Counted from the stretch's first letter, positions 1 through 7,118 are shown. The stretch is DNA of 16,970 nt from Roseiarcus sp043784465 (GCA_043784465.1 JAYVYJ010000112.1:1-16970), one strand, 5' to 3'. Notes: generated from the sequence alone by a model not told the origin. Numbers and translations: made by a program.

Positions 1-100
1 CTTCGCAGACACCCTCCGCGCGGCGAACGATTCGGCGGGGCCGATCTGGGCGCTGGGCAAGCAGCTTGTCGAGGGCGCCCGGGCATCCGCAGGGAAATGA
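1..100 (+). CDS. C-terminal end of an unidentified protein (5' end outside window)
   Basis: Reading from base 2, an open frame runs for 32 codons to a TGA at 98-100 and ends in ...QLVEGARASAGK. The frame looks genuine: it has normal high-GC third positions, an amphipathic Ala-rich helical look (FADTLRAANDSAG, WALGKQLVEGARA), and it stops just before a hairpin-rich gap facing a convergent gene. I do not recognise the family from this short tail. The rest of the gene lies to the left of the window. Confidence 0.5.
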   Translation, partial: FADTLRAANDSAGPIWALGKQLVEGARASAGK

Positions 101-162
101 GGATTTCCGGCTGATGGCCTCGGGCGGGCAGAGTGAGGACGGCGCCTGGGCTCAGGAGCCTG

Positions 163-194
163 CCGGGAGCGCGGGCGTCCACGCCCGCTCCTGC
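163..194. terminator. hairpin between convergent genes, possible bidirectional terminator
   Basis: GGAGC (166-170) and GGGCGT (173-178) pair with ACGCCC (181-186) and GCTCC (187-191), giving about 11 base pairs with a 2-base bulge. It lies between the + strand gene ending at 100 and the - strand gene ending at 223, where a shared terminator is expected. Neither side has a clear T-run, so Rho-independent termination is uncertain. A smaller hairpin (GGCT/AGCC near 149-160) lies just to its left. Confidence 0.35.
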
Positions 195-222
195 CGCTCG
201 CGTCCCACAGCCGAATACCGCA

Positions 223-459
223 TCAATTCTGATCCCCCTCCAGCCAGCGCGCAAAATTCGCGCGCAAATTCTCGCCCACCTGCTTCACGCCGACGGCCGC
301 CGAGGCTGCGTACACCGCACCTGCGAGCGCGCGCGGGCCGTTGAGCCAGCCGGAGCGGTTGTGCTCGTCCATCCAGGCGACGACGCCGCCGGGAAACGCG
401 AACCAGGCGAGCGCGAGGATGGCGTAGACTGCGAGGATGCGCGAGAGGAGGGGGTTCAT
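223..459 (-). CDS. small hypothetical membrane protein (78 aa)
   Basis: The ATG at 457-459 is preceded on the - strand by AGGAGA six bases upstream, a good Shine-Dalgarno match, which fixes the start inside a longer open frame. Residues 5-31 are hydrophobic (LSRILAVYAILALAWFAF) and probably form one N-terminal membrane helix. A second Ala-rich segment at about 43-58 (RALAGAVYAASAAVG) may be a second helix. The tail is charged (ENLRANFARWLEGDQN). I do not recognise the family. It is the last gene on this strand after the MBOAT gene, but a 206-base gap full of repeats separates them, so co-transcription is only possible. Confidence 0.6.
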   Translation of the reverse strand: MNPLLSRILAVYAILALAWFAFPGGVVAWMDEHNRSGWLNGPRALAGAVYAASAAVGVKQVGENLRANFARWLEGDQN

Positions 460-473
460 GGCGCTCTCCTGTC

Positions 474-609
474 CCCTTCCCGCAAAGGGCGTCGAAAGAC
501 GCCCGCCCAGGGTCGGGCTTTTGGGGGGAGGGTCAGGGTGGGGGGACGCCGCTTTCTGAAACCTTTGTGGCGAGCCCTCCCACCCCAACCTTCTCCCGCG
601 AGGGGGGAG
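474..609. repeat. REP-like cluster of inverted repeats between the MBOAT gene and the 78-aa gene
   Basis: Several palindromic pieces are packed together. CCCTT/AAGGG lies at about 474-489. A perfect 7-bp hairpin, GGGCGTC-GAAA-GACGCCC, spans 487-504. A larger imperfect inverted repeat has arms at 531-542 and 579-590 (10 of 12 bases complementary), with the near-palindrome TTTCTGAAA in the middle. A final hairpin, CTCCC/GGGAG, is at 593-609. There is no coding signal or transposase. This resembles the dispersed intergenic palindromes common in alphaproteobacteria. It may act as an mRNA stabiliser or attenuator between the two flanking genes. Confidence 0.55.
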
Positions 610-665
610 GCAATCCGGGCGGTGGGTCGTTCCGCGAAGGGCTGGGTCCGATAGCGCGTCATCGC

Positions 666-2078
666 TCAGAACTGGAAGTAAATGAACGGCGCCGCGGCCG
701 AGGGGGCCATCGCGATCACGCCATAAAGCGACGCCGCGCCAAAGCCGACCTGCGCCGGCCAGCCGCCCGCGTCGAGCCGCTCCCCCAGCCGCGCACGAAA
801 ATCCGGCGGGACAAGCTGCGTCAACGCCCCCACCGCCAGCAACGGCCAAACGACGAGCGGCATGGCGCTCGGTTGGCCGTTGTCGGCAAGAATCCCGGAA
901 AGGTAGGCGGTCGCCGCGTCGAGCGATGGGGCGCGAAAGAACAGCCAGCAAAAGCAAACGAAATGGAACGTCGCGAGACCGTCGATCGCTGCAAACCAGG
1001 ATCGGCGCCCGATGTCCTGATAGAAGGCGCTGCGGCGATAAAGGTTATCGACCACCAGCGCTGCGCCATGCAGCGCTCCCCAGATCAGGAACGTCCAGTT
1101 CGCCCCATGCCAAAGTCCGCCCAGCAGCATCGTCAACATAAGATTGCGCGCGGTCGCCAGCTTGCCGCCTCGATTGCCGCCCAACGGAATGTAAAGGTAG
1201 TCGCGCAGCCAGTTCGACAGCGTCATGTGCCAGCGCCGCCAGAAATCGGCGATGCCGAGCGCCCGGTAGGGCTGGTTGAAATTCTGCGGAAATCGGTAGC
1301 CCATCAAGCCCGCCACGCCGATGGCGATGTCGGTGTAGGCGGAGAAATCCGCGTAAATCTGGATCGCATAGGCGTAGACCGCCATCGTCAGATCGAAGCG
1401 CGAGAACTGGCTGGGATCGGTGAAGACGGGATCGACGAAGCGCACCGCCAGATAGTTGGCGACGATCATCTTCTTCATCAGCCCGCCTAGGATCAGCAGC
1501 ATGTTCTCGCCGAACGCGAAATCCTCCGCGCGGCGGGGCGAGGCCAGTTGCGGCAAGAACTCGTGCGCGCGCACGATCGGCCCCGCCACCAGATGCGGAA
1601 AGAACGAGATGTAGAGCAGAATGTCGACCGGCGAGCGGCTCGCCTTCAGCCGCCCCCGGTGTACGTCGACGACGTAGCTGATCGCATGAAACGTGAGGAA
1701 TGAGATAGCCACAGGCAGCGTCACGTTGACGAAGCCCAAAGGCAGCGAGACGCCCCACGAATTCGCCAGCGTCATCGCCTGCGCGATGAAGAAGTCGAGG
1801 TATTTGAAATAGGCGAGGATGCCCAGATCGAGCGCGACGCCCAGCCCCAGCACGGCGCGCCGTCCTGGCCGGTCTCCCTCGACATAGAGCCCGACAAAAT
1901 AGCTGATCGCGCCGCTGGCGAACAGCAACGCCAGAAAGCGCCAGTCCCATGACGCATAGAAAGCGAGGCTCAGGCCAAGCAGCGCCGCTTTCTTTAAAGC
2001 ATTGAAGGGATTGAGCGCCCAGACGAGCGCGAGCGAAGCGCAGAAGAAAAAAGCAAACTCAATTGTTGGAAACAACAT
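666..2078 (-). CDS. MBOAT-family membrane-bound O-acyltransferase (AlgI/PatA type)
   Basis: This 470-residue polytopic membrane protein has many hydrophobic helices. The family signature is clear: SFFPHLVAGPIVRAHEF (about 158-174), then DFWRRWHMTLSNWLRDYLY (about 278-296), and GGLWHGANWTFLIWGALHG (about 320-338). The last contains the invariant catalytic His324; His284 lies in the second block. Members move an acetyl group from a cytoplasmic donor across the inner membrane for transfer to alginate, peptidoglycan, teichoic acid or other glycans. The start overlaps the end of the upstream SGNH gene by 20 bases and has no strong Shine-Dalgarno sequence, so translational coupling is likely. With SGNH proteins upstream, it is the membrane half of an O-acetylation system. 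The glycan substrate cannot be told from the sequence. Confidence 0.93.
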   Translation of the reverse strand: MLFPTIEFAFFFCASLALVWALNPFNALKKAALLGLSLAFYASWDWRFLALLFASGAISYFVGLYVEGDRPGRRAVLGLGVALDLGILAYFKYLDFFIAQAMTLANSWGVSLPLGFVNVTLPVAISFLTFHAISYVVDVHRGRLKASRSPVDILLYISFFPHLVAGPIVRAHEFLPQLASPRRAEDFAFGENMLLILGGLMKKMIVANYLAVRFVDPVFTDPSQFSRFDLTMAVYAYAIQIYADFSAYTDIAIGVAGLMGYRFPQNFNQPYRALGIADFWRRWHMTLSNWLRDYLYIPLGGNRGGKLATARNLMLTMLLGGLWHGANWTFLIWGALHGAALVVDNLYRRSAFYQDIGRRSWFAAIDGLATFHFVCFCWLFFRAPSLDAATAYLSGILADNGQPSAMPLVVWPLLAVGALTQLVPPDFRARLGERLDAGGWPAQVGFGAASLYGVIAMAPSAAAPFIYFQF

Positions 2079-3693
2079 GCGTCGCGGCCGAGCGTCCTGC
2101 GATCAGCGGGATGAGGAAATCCGCGAATCGGTCGGCGCTCTGCTTATAGCCATCGAGGGTCATATGCACGTAATCGTGCGCCATCAGCGGCGGGCTGGCG
2201 GCCGCCCACACCTGCGCGCCGCAAGGCCCCGGCTGGACGCTCGACCAGTCCCAGAACGCCGCGCCGATCTTCTGCGCCAGCCTGCGCTGCGCCTCGCGCA
2301 CGAGGTTGAGCTTGGGCGGCACCGGGAACCGGCAATTGCCCGACCCTGCGTCGGCGGACGCGTTCTGCGCGCCGCCGGAAGCGCATTTTTGCCCGACGCC
2401 CTCCGCGTGGCATTGCCCCGAAGGCCGCGCGGCGTCGGCAGGGCCGACGATCACGACTTTTAGCCCCGGCCGCATCGATTGCAGCCGCCGCACGATCTGC
2501 TCGTATTGCTGGATATAGATTCCCACGTCGAGGTTGTCGTTGAACCCCTCGTTGGTGCCGAACGCCAGCACCACCACGTCGGGCCGCAAATCCCGGAAAT
2601 CGTCGGCAAGGTTGCCATTGTCCAGCTTTTGCAGCAGTTGCACGGTTGCGCCGGGATAGCCGATGCTGAGGTAGGACACCCCGTCGCCGTCGCGCCCCAG
2701 CTTGAAGCCGGTCACCGCCACGCTGGAATCGTCGAGCGACTTGACGACCAGTTCACGGAAAGTCTGCCCGTTCTTCATGCGCGCGGCGAACGGCACGACG
2801 CGGCCGCTCTCGCCGTCAAGATTGACTTCCCCCGCTGTCGCCCCGTCGAGCAACACCGCCGCCCGCCCGCCGCCGGGCTGCGAAACGAAATCGACGTCGG
2901 CGTAATCATAGGTGCGGCCGTTGCGCGAACGCACCGTCAGCGCCGCCGAGGCGTGATGTGCGAGGGCGTTGAAGCCAGAGAGATGAAAGCGCTTGCGGTC
3001 GTCGGAGCGTTGCAGCGCCTCATAGGACCAATCGTCCGAGGCGTCGGAGGAGAACAAAGCCGAGCGCACGCCCGCATGCGGCTTGCCCGGCACGACAAAG
3101 GCGTCGCCGCCCGAGCCATAGGCCTCCTGCAACCGGTCGCGCACGCGGCCTGTGAAGAAATCCGCCGCCGTATGGCTGTCGCCGATCTGCAAAATCGTCA
3201 GCCGCCGGTCGGCGAACAGGTCGGGCGTCAGTTCGCCGTAAGCGGGGATCACCGCGCCGCGCGCTCCCCCCAGCGATCCCGTCGCGGCGTTGAGCGCGGC
3301 CAGCGCCGTGGCCGCGGTCGGAGCCTTGGGCGCAGGCTTCTGCTGCATCGCCACGCGCAAAAGGTTGGAGCCGCCGCCCGGCGGCGCGATCGAAGCGACG
3401 TTGAACGCAGAATCGACGCGCGGCGCCGGGGCGGTCTCGGCTGACCCGCGGAGGACGACGCGCGGCCCCGCCGGGGCGCCGAGGCGCGTCGCCAGCGACA
3501 GCGCCTTTTGCGTATCCGCGCCCAGCGAGGTCGAACCGACATGCGCGCGCGTCATCAGGTCGGCGAGGCTGGGGGCAGGCGCCCGGGTCGCCCCGACCGC
3601 GAAGGCGAAGTCAAGCCGGCGGGCCTTGTAGGTCGCCAGCGCGCCGGCCGCGACGACGAGCGTCCACACGACGATCGCTCGGGCCCCCCGCAT
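2059..3693 (-). CDS. SGNH/GDSL hydrolase, Ape1-like, probable glycan O-acetylesterase or acetyltransferase
   Basis: I chose the ATG at 3691-3693 (544 aa). It overlaps the previous stop as TGATG and has GAGG seven bases upstream. An ATG nine codons earlier (3720) is possible but has a weaker site. An N-terminal hydrophobic segment (IVVWTLVVAAGALA) suggests a signal anchor, followed by a Pro/Ala-rich linker. SGNH blocks are visible: GDSH with Ser173, GTNEG with Asn381, and DYVHM with Asp507/His510. The text around block I (GDSHTAADFFTGRVRDRLQ, then GSGGDAFV) resembles peptidoglycan O-acetylesterases of the Ape1 type. About 150 residues between blocks I and III (roughly 195-345) look like an inserted beta-rich domain, where Ape1 carries a CBM35-like module. 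It sits between a DUF459-like SGNH gene and the MBOAT gene. The cell-envelope role is well supported; the reaction direction is not. Confidence 0.85.
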   Translation of the reverse strand: MRGARAIVVWTLVVAAGALATYKARRLDFAFAVGATRAPAPSLADLMTRAHVGSTSLGADTQKALSLATRLGAPAGPRVVLRGSAETAPAPRVDSAFNVASIAPPGGGSNLLRVAMQQKPAPKAPTAATALAALNAATGSLGGARGAVIPAYGELTPDLFADRRLTILQIGDSHTAADFFTGRVRDRLQEAYGSGGDAFVVPGKPHAGVRSALFSSDASDDWSYEALQRSDDRKRFHLSGFNALAHHASAALTVRSRNGRTYDYADVDFVSQPGGGRAAVLLDGATAGEVNLDGESGRVVPFAARMKNGQTFRELVVKSLDDSSVAVTGFKLGRDGDGVSYLSIGYPGATVQLLQKLDNGNLADDFRDLRPDVVVLAFGTNEGFNDNLDVGIYIQQYEQIVRRLQSMRPGLKVVIVGPADAARPSGQCHAEGVGQKCASGGAQNASADAGSGNCRFPVPPKLNLVREAQRRLAQKIGAAFWDWSSVQPGPCGAQVWAAASPPLMAHDYVHMTLDGYKQSADRFADFLIPLIAGRSAATHVVSNN

Positions 3694-4457
3694 CACCTGA
3701 CCTCGGCTTTCGAGGGGCATTCCGCCGCCAGGTCGCGCCCGCGCGCCTTCAGGCTCGCCAGCAACGCGGGATAGACCGCCTCCATCACCATGTCGTAGCC
3801 CACCGTCGTGAAGTGAATGCCGTCGGAGGCGCGCACCAGCGTCATGGCGCCCCGGGCGTTGGGCAGATAGGGCTTGTAGATTTCCGGGCTCGCGCCCGAC
3901 GTCCAGGGCGCGGCAAAGCTGGCCTTGTCGGACCCCACGTCCTTGATCGCGGCCTGAAACAGCCTGTTCTTAGCCTGCGCGTCCGTATTGGCTTCCTCGT
4001 CGAGCATGATCGGCAGACCGACGATCATCATGGACCCGCCTTCGCTGAGCGCGCCGCGGATCGCGTCGGCGACGACGGACTCATATCGGGCGTCGAAGGC
4101 CGGCGAAGGGTAGGCGACCGACCGTTTGTCTTTCTCGACGATGCCTTGGCGATCGTTGATGCCGAACGACGCCACTGTGAGGTCGGGATGGTCCGAACCC
4201 ACGATTTTGGCGATCTCATCGACCCAGTTGAACTGGTCAAGACGCGTGAGCCCCGTTCCGTTCTTGGCCTTTCGGATCAATCTCATTTTGTCGGCCAGGC
4301 ATTTGTCTTTTCCAAGGCGGCGGAACATCGCCCCCCAAAGGCCATCGGCCATGGAATCGCCGAGGAACGCGACATGAATGGGGGCCGGATCGGCGAGGGC
4401 CGGTGCGCCGGCGAGGATAAATGCGGCCAGGGCCGTGAAGAGCAGCGCGCGGCTCAT
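3693..4457 (-). CDS. secreted SGNH hydrolase, DUF459-like
   Basis: This is a 254-residue protein. Its ATG overlaps the previous stop codon as ATGA (4454-4457), which sets the start even though the open frame extends much further upstream. It has a clear signal peptide (MSRALLFTALAAFILAGAPALA, cleavage after ALA). The SGNH blocks are GDSMADGL with Ser35, a Gly in the KNGTGLTRLD stretch near 65-70, FGINDRQ with Asn101, and SDGIHFT with Asp212 and His215. GDSMADGLW and INDRQ are typical of the DUF459 subgroup found beside acyltransferases in rhizobia-like bacteria. It is predicted to act in the periplasm as an esterase or as the acetyl-transferring partner of the MBOAT protein. The downstream gene begins within its stop codon (TGATG). 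Confidence 0.85.
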   Translation of the reverse strand: MSRALLFTALAAFILAGAPALADPAPIHVAFLGDSMADGLWGAMFRRLGKDKCLADKMRLIRKAKNGTGLTRLDQFNWVDEIAKIVGSDHPDLTVASFGINDRQGIVEKDKRSVAYPSPAFDARYESVVADAIRGALSEGGSMMIVGLPIMLDEEANTDAQAKNRLFQAAIKDVGSDKASFAAPWTSGASPEIYKPYLPNARGAMTLVRASDGIHFTTVGYDMVMEAVYPALLASLKARGRDLAAECPSKAEVR

Positions 4458-5119
4458 TTGGCCGTCGCGTCGGCTTGCGACGCTGCGGCCCCCGCGCGGC
4501 GAACATTGCGCCTGTGCCGGCGATGCGGCTTGGATTTGGCGGAGCGGGAGGGCGCGGACGCTTCGGCGACGACCGTGCCGCCGCCGGTAAATCCCACCGC
4601 CGCCGAAGCCTTGCGCCAGATCCGCGTGTATCCGGTCATGTTGAAATGGACGCCTTCCTGGGCATGAACCGAAGCGTCGCAGAATTCCGGACCTTGCGTC
4701 GAGACATAGGTGGCGGATGTGCCTGAAAGTGACGACGCCAGTTCGGCGTCGAGCTTTTTGGCGTATTCCTCCCAAGGCTTCAGCACGCAGGGCGGACCGA
4801 TCCACACAAGTTTGACGCCGAGCTTTTCGGCCTGCGCGACGACCGCCGCGACCCGCGCCTTCACGTCGAGCGCGCCGCCCACGGCGTCGTTGGTGCCCAG
4901 GCTCAGAAACACCGTCTCCCCTCTTTGCGCCGCGTTGAGCTGCTCCATGATCGCGCCGCTGTAGATGGAGACGCTGTTTTTCGCGGTCGAGGGAATTTTC
5001 GCCGCCCACGAAACGCCGACGCCGATGGAGTCGCCGATCACGCGACCGGAATCAGAGGCCAGGGCCGAGACGGGCGCGGACAGGCAAAAGTAGGCGAGGG
5101 CCAGGATACGGATGGTCAT
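4454..5119 (-). CDS. secreted SGNH/GDSL hydrolase, first gene of the O-acylation cassette
   Basis: This 221-residue protein has a signal peptide (MTIRILALAYFCLSAPVSALA). The ATG at 5119 has AGGA six bases upstream. The SGNH blocks are GDSIGVG with Ser31, LGTNDA with Asn77, and EGVHFN with His158. The acidic residue before the His is Glu155 rather than the usual Asp. Cys111 and Cys147 could form a periplasmic disulfide. The last 40 residues are a low-complexity basic tail (SKPHRRHRRNVRR) that may bind acidic polymers or the envelope. The gene ends in an ATGA overlap with the next SGNH gene, so these genes form one translational unit. The three SGNH proteins differ greatly in length and motifs and are not recent duplicates. 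Confidence 0.85.
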   Translation of the reverse strand: MTIRILALAYFCLSAPVSALASDSGRVIGDSIGVGVSWAAKIPSTAKNSVSIYSGAIMEQLNAAQRGETVFLSLGTNDAVGGALDVKARVAAVVAQAEKLGVKLVWIGPPCVLKPWEEYAKKLDAELASSLSGTSATYVSTQGPEFCDASVHAQEGVHFNMTGYTRIWRKASAAVGFTGGGTVVAEASAPSRSAKSKPHRRHRRNVRRAGAAASQADATAK

Positions 5120-5203
5120 TCGGGTCCTGCGGGAAAGAACGCCCGAAACAGGCGAACAAGATCACGGTTGGGTTAATGAGACATGAAGGCGGAAATGCAA
5201 CTC

Positions 5204-5488
5204 CTATTCCGCAACCTTTCGCCACGCGCCATACCGCCAGGGCCGCGTCCAGGTGGCGCCCTTGGGAAGGCGGGCGGGCGCGGGATCGTAGCCCGATCCC
5301 CCCCAGGGATGGCACCGGCATATCCGCGCCGCCCCCATCCAGCTCCCCGCCCAGACGCCATGCCGCGCGACGGCCTCGTCCGTATAAGCCGAACAGGTCG
5401 GCAGAAAGCGGCAGCGGCGCCCGAGCAGCGCCGAGAACGTGAGTTGATAGAAGCGGATCGCCGAGCGGGCGAGCGCTTGCGCGATCAC
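5204..5488 (-). CDS. yidD: YidD, membrane protein insertion efficiency factor
   Basis: The start is the GTG at 5486-5488, which overlaps the stop of the upstream scaffold gene as GTGA and gives a 94-residue product, the usual length of the family. The diagnostic motif CRFLPTCSAYTDEAVARHG (about 26-44) is followed by the conserved ICRCHPWGGSGYDP (about 56-69). An amphipathic N-terminal helix (ARSAIRFYQLTFSALLG) fits peripheral attachment to the inner membrane near YidC. In many bacteria yidD lies with rnpA, rpmH and yidC. Here it is instead downstream of an IscU-like gene. A longer upstream frame is only a shadow of that gene. Confidence 0.93.
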   Translation of the reverse strand: MIAQALARSAIRFYQLTFSALLGRRCRFLPTCSAYTDEAVARHGVWAGSWMGAARICRCHPWGGSGYDPAPARLPKGATWTRPWRYGAWRKVAE

Positions 5489-5922
5489 GCCGCCGTCGCC
5501 CGTTCGATCTGACCCAGCGCGTCCACCACGGCGTCGAAGGTCAGCAGCGTCGAGGCGTGCCGGGGCCGATAATCGCGCACCGGCTCCAGCACCTCGAAGT
5601 CCGCCCATTTGCCTCCCGGCGGCGGCCCGCCCGCCTTCAGCATCGCCGTCATCGTCTCGCGCAGGTCTTTAAGTTCCTGCGGGGTCGAGCCGACGATATG
5701 ACGGGCCATCAGCGAGGACGACGCCTGACCGAGCGCGCAGGCGCGCACGTCATGCGCGAAATCGCTCACCCTGCCGTCTTCCACGCTCAGATCCACCGTC
5801 ACCGTGGACCCGCACAGCCGCGAATGCGCCTTGGCGCTGGCCTGGGGCGCCTTCAGGCGACCTTGCCGGGGGATGTCGGCGGCCAACTCCAGGACGCGTC
5901 TGTTATAGATATCGTTCAACAT
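5485..5922 (-). CDS. IscU/NifU-like iron-sulfur cluster scaffold protein
   Basis: I chose the ATG at 5920-5922 (145 aa), because family members begin with a motif like MLNDIYNRRVLELA. A GTG seven codons upstream is the alternative. The core residues are SRLCGSTVTVDL (Cys37) and VRACALGQASSS (Cys62). The third Cys of classical IscU is absent: the matching stretch reads RPRHASTLL, keeping the His but with Ala in the Cys place. The position after CG is also Ser rather than Asp. It is therefore IscU-like but may handle clusters differently or have a carrier role. It is divergent from folE across a 116-base gap and overlaps yidD by GTGA. Confidence 0.88.
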   Translation of the reverse strand: MLNDIYNRRVLELAADIPRQGRLKAPQASAKAHSRLCGSTVTVDLSVEDGRVSDFAHDVRACALGQASSSLMARHIVGSTPQELKDLRETMTAMLKAGGPPPGGKWADFEVLEPVRDYRPRHASTLLTFDAVVDALGQIERATAA

Positions 5923-5943
5923 GATGTGTCGCGGGCAATCCAC

Positions 5944-5973
5944 TGGCGCCAGGCGCCGTACGACCTATATAGG
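5944..5973. promoter_or_regulatory. palindromes in the divergent iscU-like/folE promoter gap
   Basis: The 116-base gap between the divergent starts (5922 and 6039) holds two adjacent GGCGCC sites (5945-5950 and 5952-5957) and a perfect 10-bp palindrome, CCTATATAGG (5964-5973). The TATATA core could serve as a -10 element in either direction. I cannot place a convincing -35 for either strand, so this is a candidate shared control site only. Confidence 0.35.
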
Positions 5974-6038
5974 CGGCGCGGCCGAGAGTTGGGAGACCCT
6001 ATCGGGCCGGCCGCAAAGCGCAAGCGGGAGTTACTTTT

Positions 6039-6653
6039 ATGGATGATGTGGCCAAGCTCGCGAAGGCGACTAACGCTTCCGCGCGCCCTACCCGTCAGGA
6101 AGCCGAATCCGCCGTCCGGACGCTTCTCGCCTGGGCCGGCGACGACCCCGCCCGTGAGGGACTGGTCGACACCCCACGCCGCGTCGTCGAAGCCTACGAG
6201 GAACTTTTCGGCGGCTATGGCGCAGACCCAGACGCCGCGCTCTCGCGTGTTTTTTACGACGTCGAGGGCTATGCCGACATTGTGGTGGTGCGCGACATTC
6301 CGTTCGTGTCCCATTGCGAGCATCATGTCGCGCCGTTTTTCGGCAAGGCGCATATCGGTTATTACCCGCGCGGCGGGGCCGTCGGGCTATCCAAGCTCGC
6401 CCGCGTCGTCGAAATGTTCGCGCGGCGCCTTCAAACGCAGGAGGCGATGACTTCGCAGATCGTCGGGGCCATCGAGCGCGGGCTTCAACCTCGCGGCGTC
6501 GCGGTGATGATCGAGGCCGAGCACACTTGCATGTCGATGCGCGGCGTGAAGAAGGCCGGCGCCTCGACGGTGACGACCCGCTTCACTGGCGTCTTCAAGA
6601 CCGACCGCGAGGAGCAGCGCCGGTTCCTGGATTTGCTGCGCGCGGCGAAATGA
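6039..6653 (+). CDS. folE: GTP cyclohydrolase I
   Basis: This 204-residue protein matches the family along most of its length. It converts GTP to dihydroneopterin triphosphate and formate, the first step of folate and pterin synthesis. Visible motifs are GLVDTPRRVVEAYEELFGGY (41-60), PFVSHCEHHVAPFFG with zinc ligands Cys93 and His96 and neighbouring His95, the region VGLSKLARVVEMFARRLQTQE, and EHTCMSMRG with the third zinc ligand Cys164. The start is supported by GGGAG eight bases upstream. The stop overlaps the hisI start (ATGA), so the two are co-translated. All key residues are present. Confidence 0.97.
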   Translation: MDDVAKLAKATNASARPTRQEAESAVRTLLAWAGDDPAREGLVDTPRRVVEAYEELFGGYGADPDAALSRVFYDVEGYADIVVVRDIPFVSHCEHHVAPFFGKAHIGYYPRGGAVGLSKLARVVEMFARRLQTQEAMTSQIVGAIERGLQPRGVAVMIEAEHTCMSMRGVKKAGASTVTTRFTGVFKTDREEQRRFLDLLRAAK

Positions 6654-7045
6654 CGCTGGGCGGCGCCGACGTCGAGACCGGGGCCGAGTTCACCCCTCGC
6701 TTCGGTCCCGATGGCTTGCTCACCTGCGTGACGGTCGATGCGCGGGACGGCGTGGTGCTGATGCTCGCCCATATGAACGCGGAGGCGCTGGCCCGTACCC
6801 TGGAGACGGGCATTGTCCATTATTGGTCGCGGTCTCGCGGCTCGTTGTGGCGCAAGGGCGACACGTCGGGGCAGGTCCAGCGCTTGAAGGAATTGCGCGT
6901 CGATTGCGATCAGGACGCGCTTCTGGCGCTCGTGGAGGTCGGCGGCGACGGCGGCGCCTGCCATACGGGGCGGCGGTCGTGCTTTTATCGTAAGGTGAGC
7001 CTGGAGGACGGCGGGGCGCGTCTCACGCTTCTGGACAAATTTTAA
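6650..7045 (+). CDS. hisI: phosphoribosyl-AMP cyclohydrolase
   Basis: The start is the ATG within the ATGA overlap with folE, giving 131 residues. This removes a long spurious upstream extension of the frame. It carries out the third step of histidine synthesis, opening the purine ring of phosphoribosyl-AMP. Conserved parts are VHYWSRSRGSLWRKGDTSGQ (about 56-75), the metal-binding VDCDQDALL (Asp85, Cys86, Asp87, Asp89), and ACHTGRRSCFYR (Cys104, Cys111). It is the single-domain form without the HisE pyrophosphohydrolase part, as usual in alphaproteobacteria. Confidence 0.97.
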   Translation: MTLGGADVETGAEFTPRFGPDGLLTCVTVDARDGVVLMLAHMNAEALARTLETGIVHYWSRSRGSLWRKGDTSGQVQRLKELRVDCDQDALLALVEVGGDGGACHTGRRSCFYRKVSLEDGGARLTLLDKF

Positions 7046-7118
7046 CGATCCGGCGCAAAACTCGTCGGCGGAACGGTCGCCCCGCAAGACCGGTTAAACT
7101 GGCGTCTGTAATTTTGCA

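Noticed and set aside
460..957. N-terminal extension of the 78-residue protein into a 244-residue frame
   Set aside because: It runs through the repeats and the MBOAT C-terminus out of frame; the Shine-Dalgarno and hydrophobic start point to 459.
567..1490. Long + strand open frame opposite the MBOAT gene
   Set aside because: It is antisense to a clearly recognisable MBOAT protein, with Arg/His-rich low-complexity content typical of GC-rich shadows.
2479..3444. 321-codon + strand frame opposite the Ape1-like SGNH gene
   Set aside because: Antisense shadow; its composition (Arg, His, Ala) has no family text, while the other strand carries all SGNH motifs.
4458..5009. Upstream extension of the DUF459-like gene frame (as one 438-residue protein)
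   Set aside because: The extension lies over the first SGNH gene in another frame and lacks family text; the signal peptide and ATGA overlap place the true start at 4457.
6314..6649. Frame upstream of hisI as a larger fused protein
   Set aside because: The upstream part overlaps folE in another frame and has no hisI family content; the ATGA overlap marks the start.
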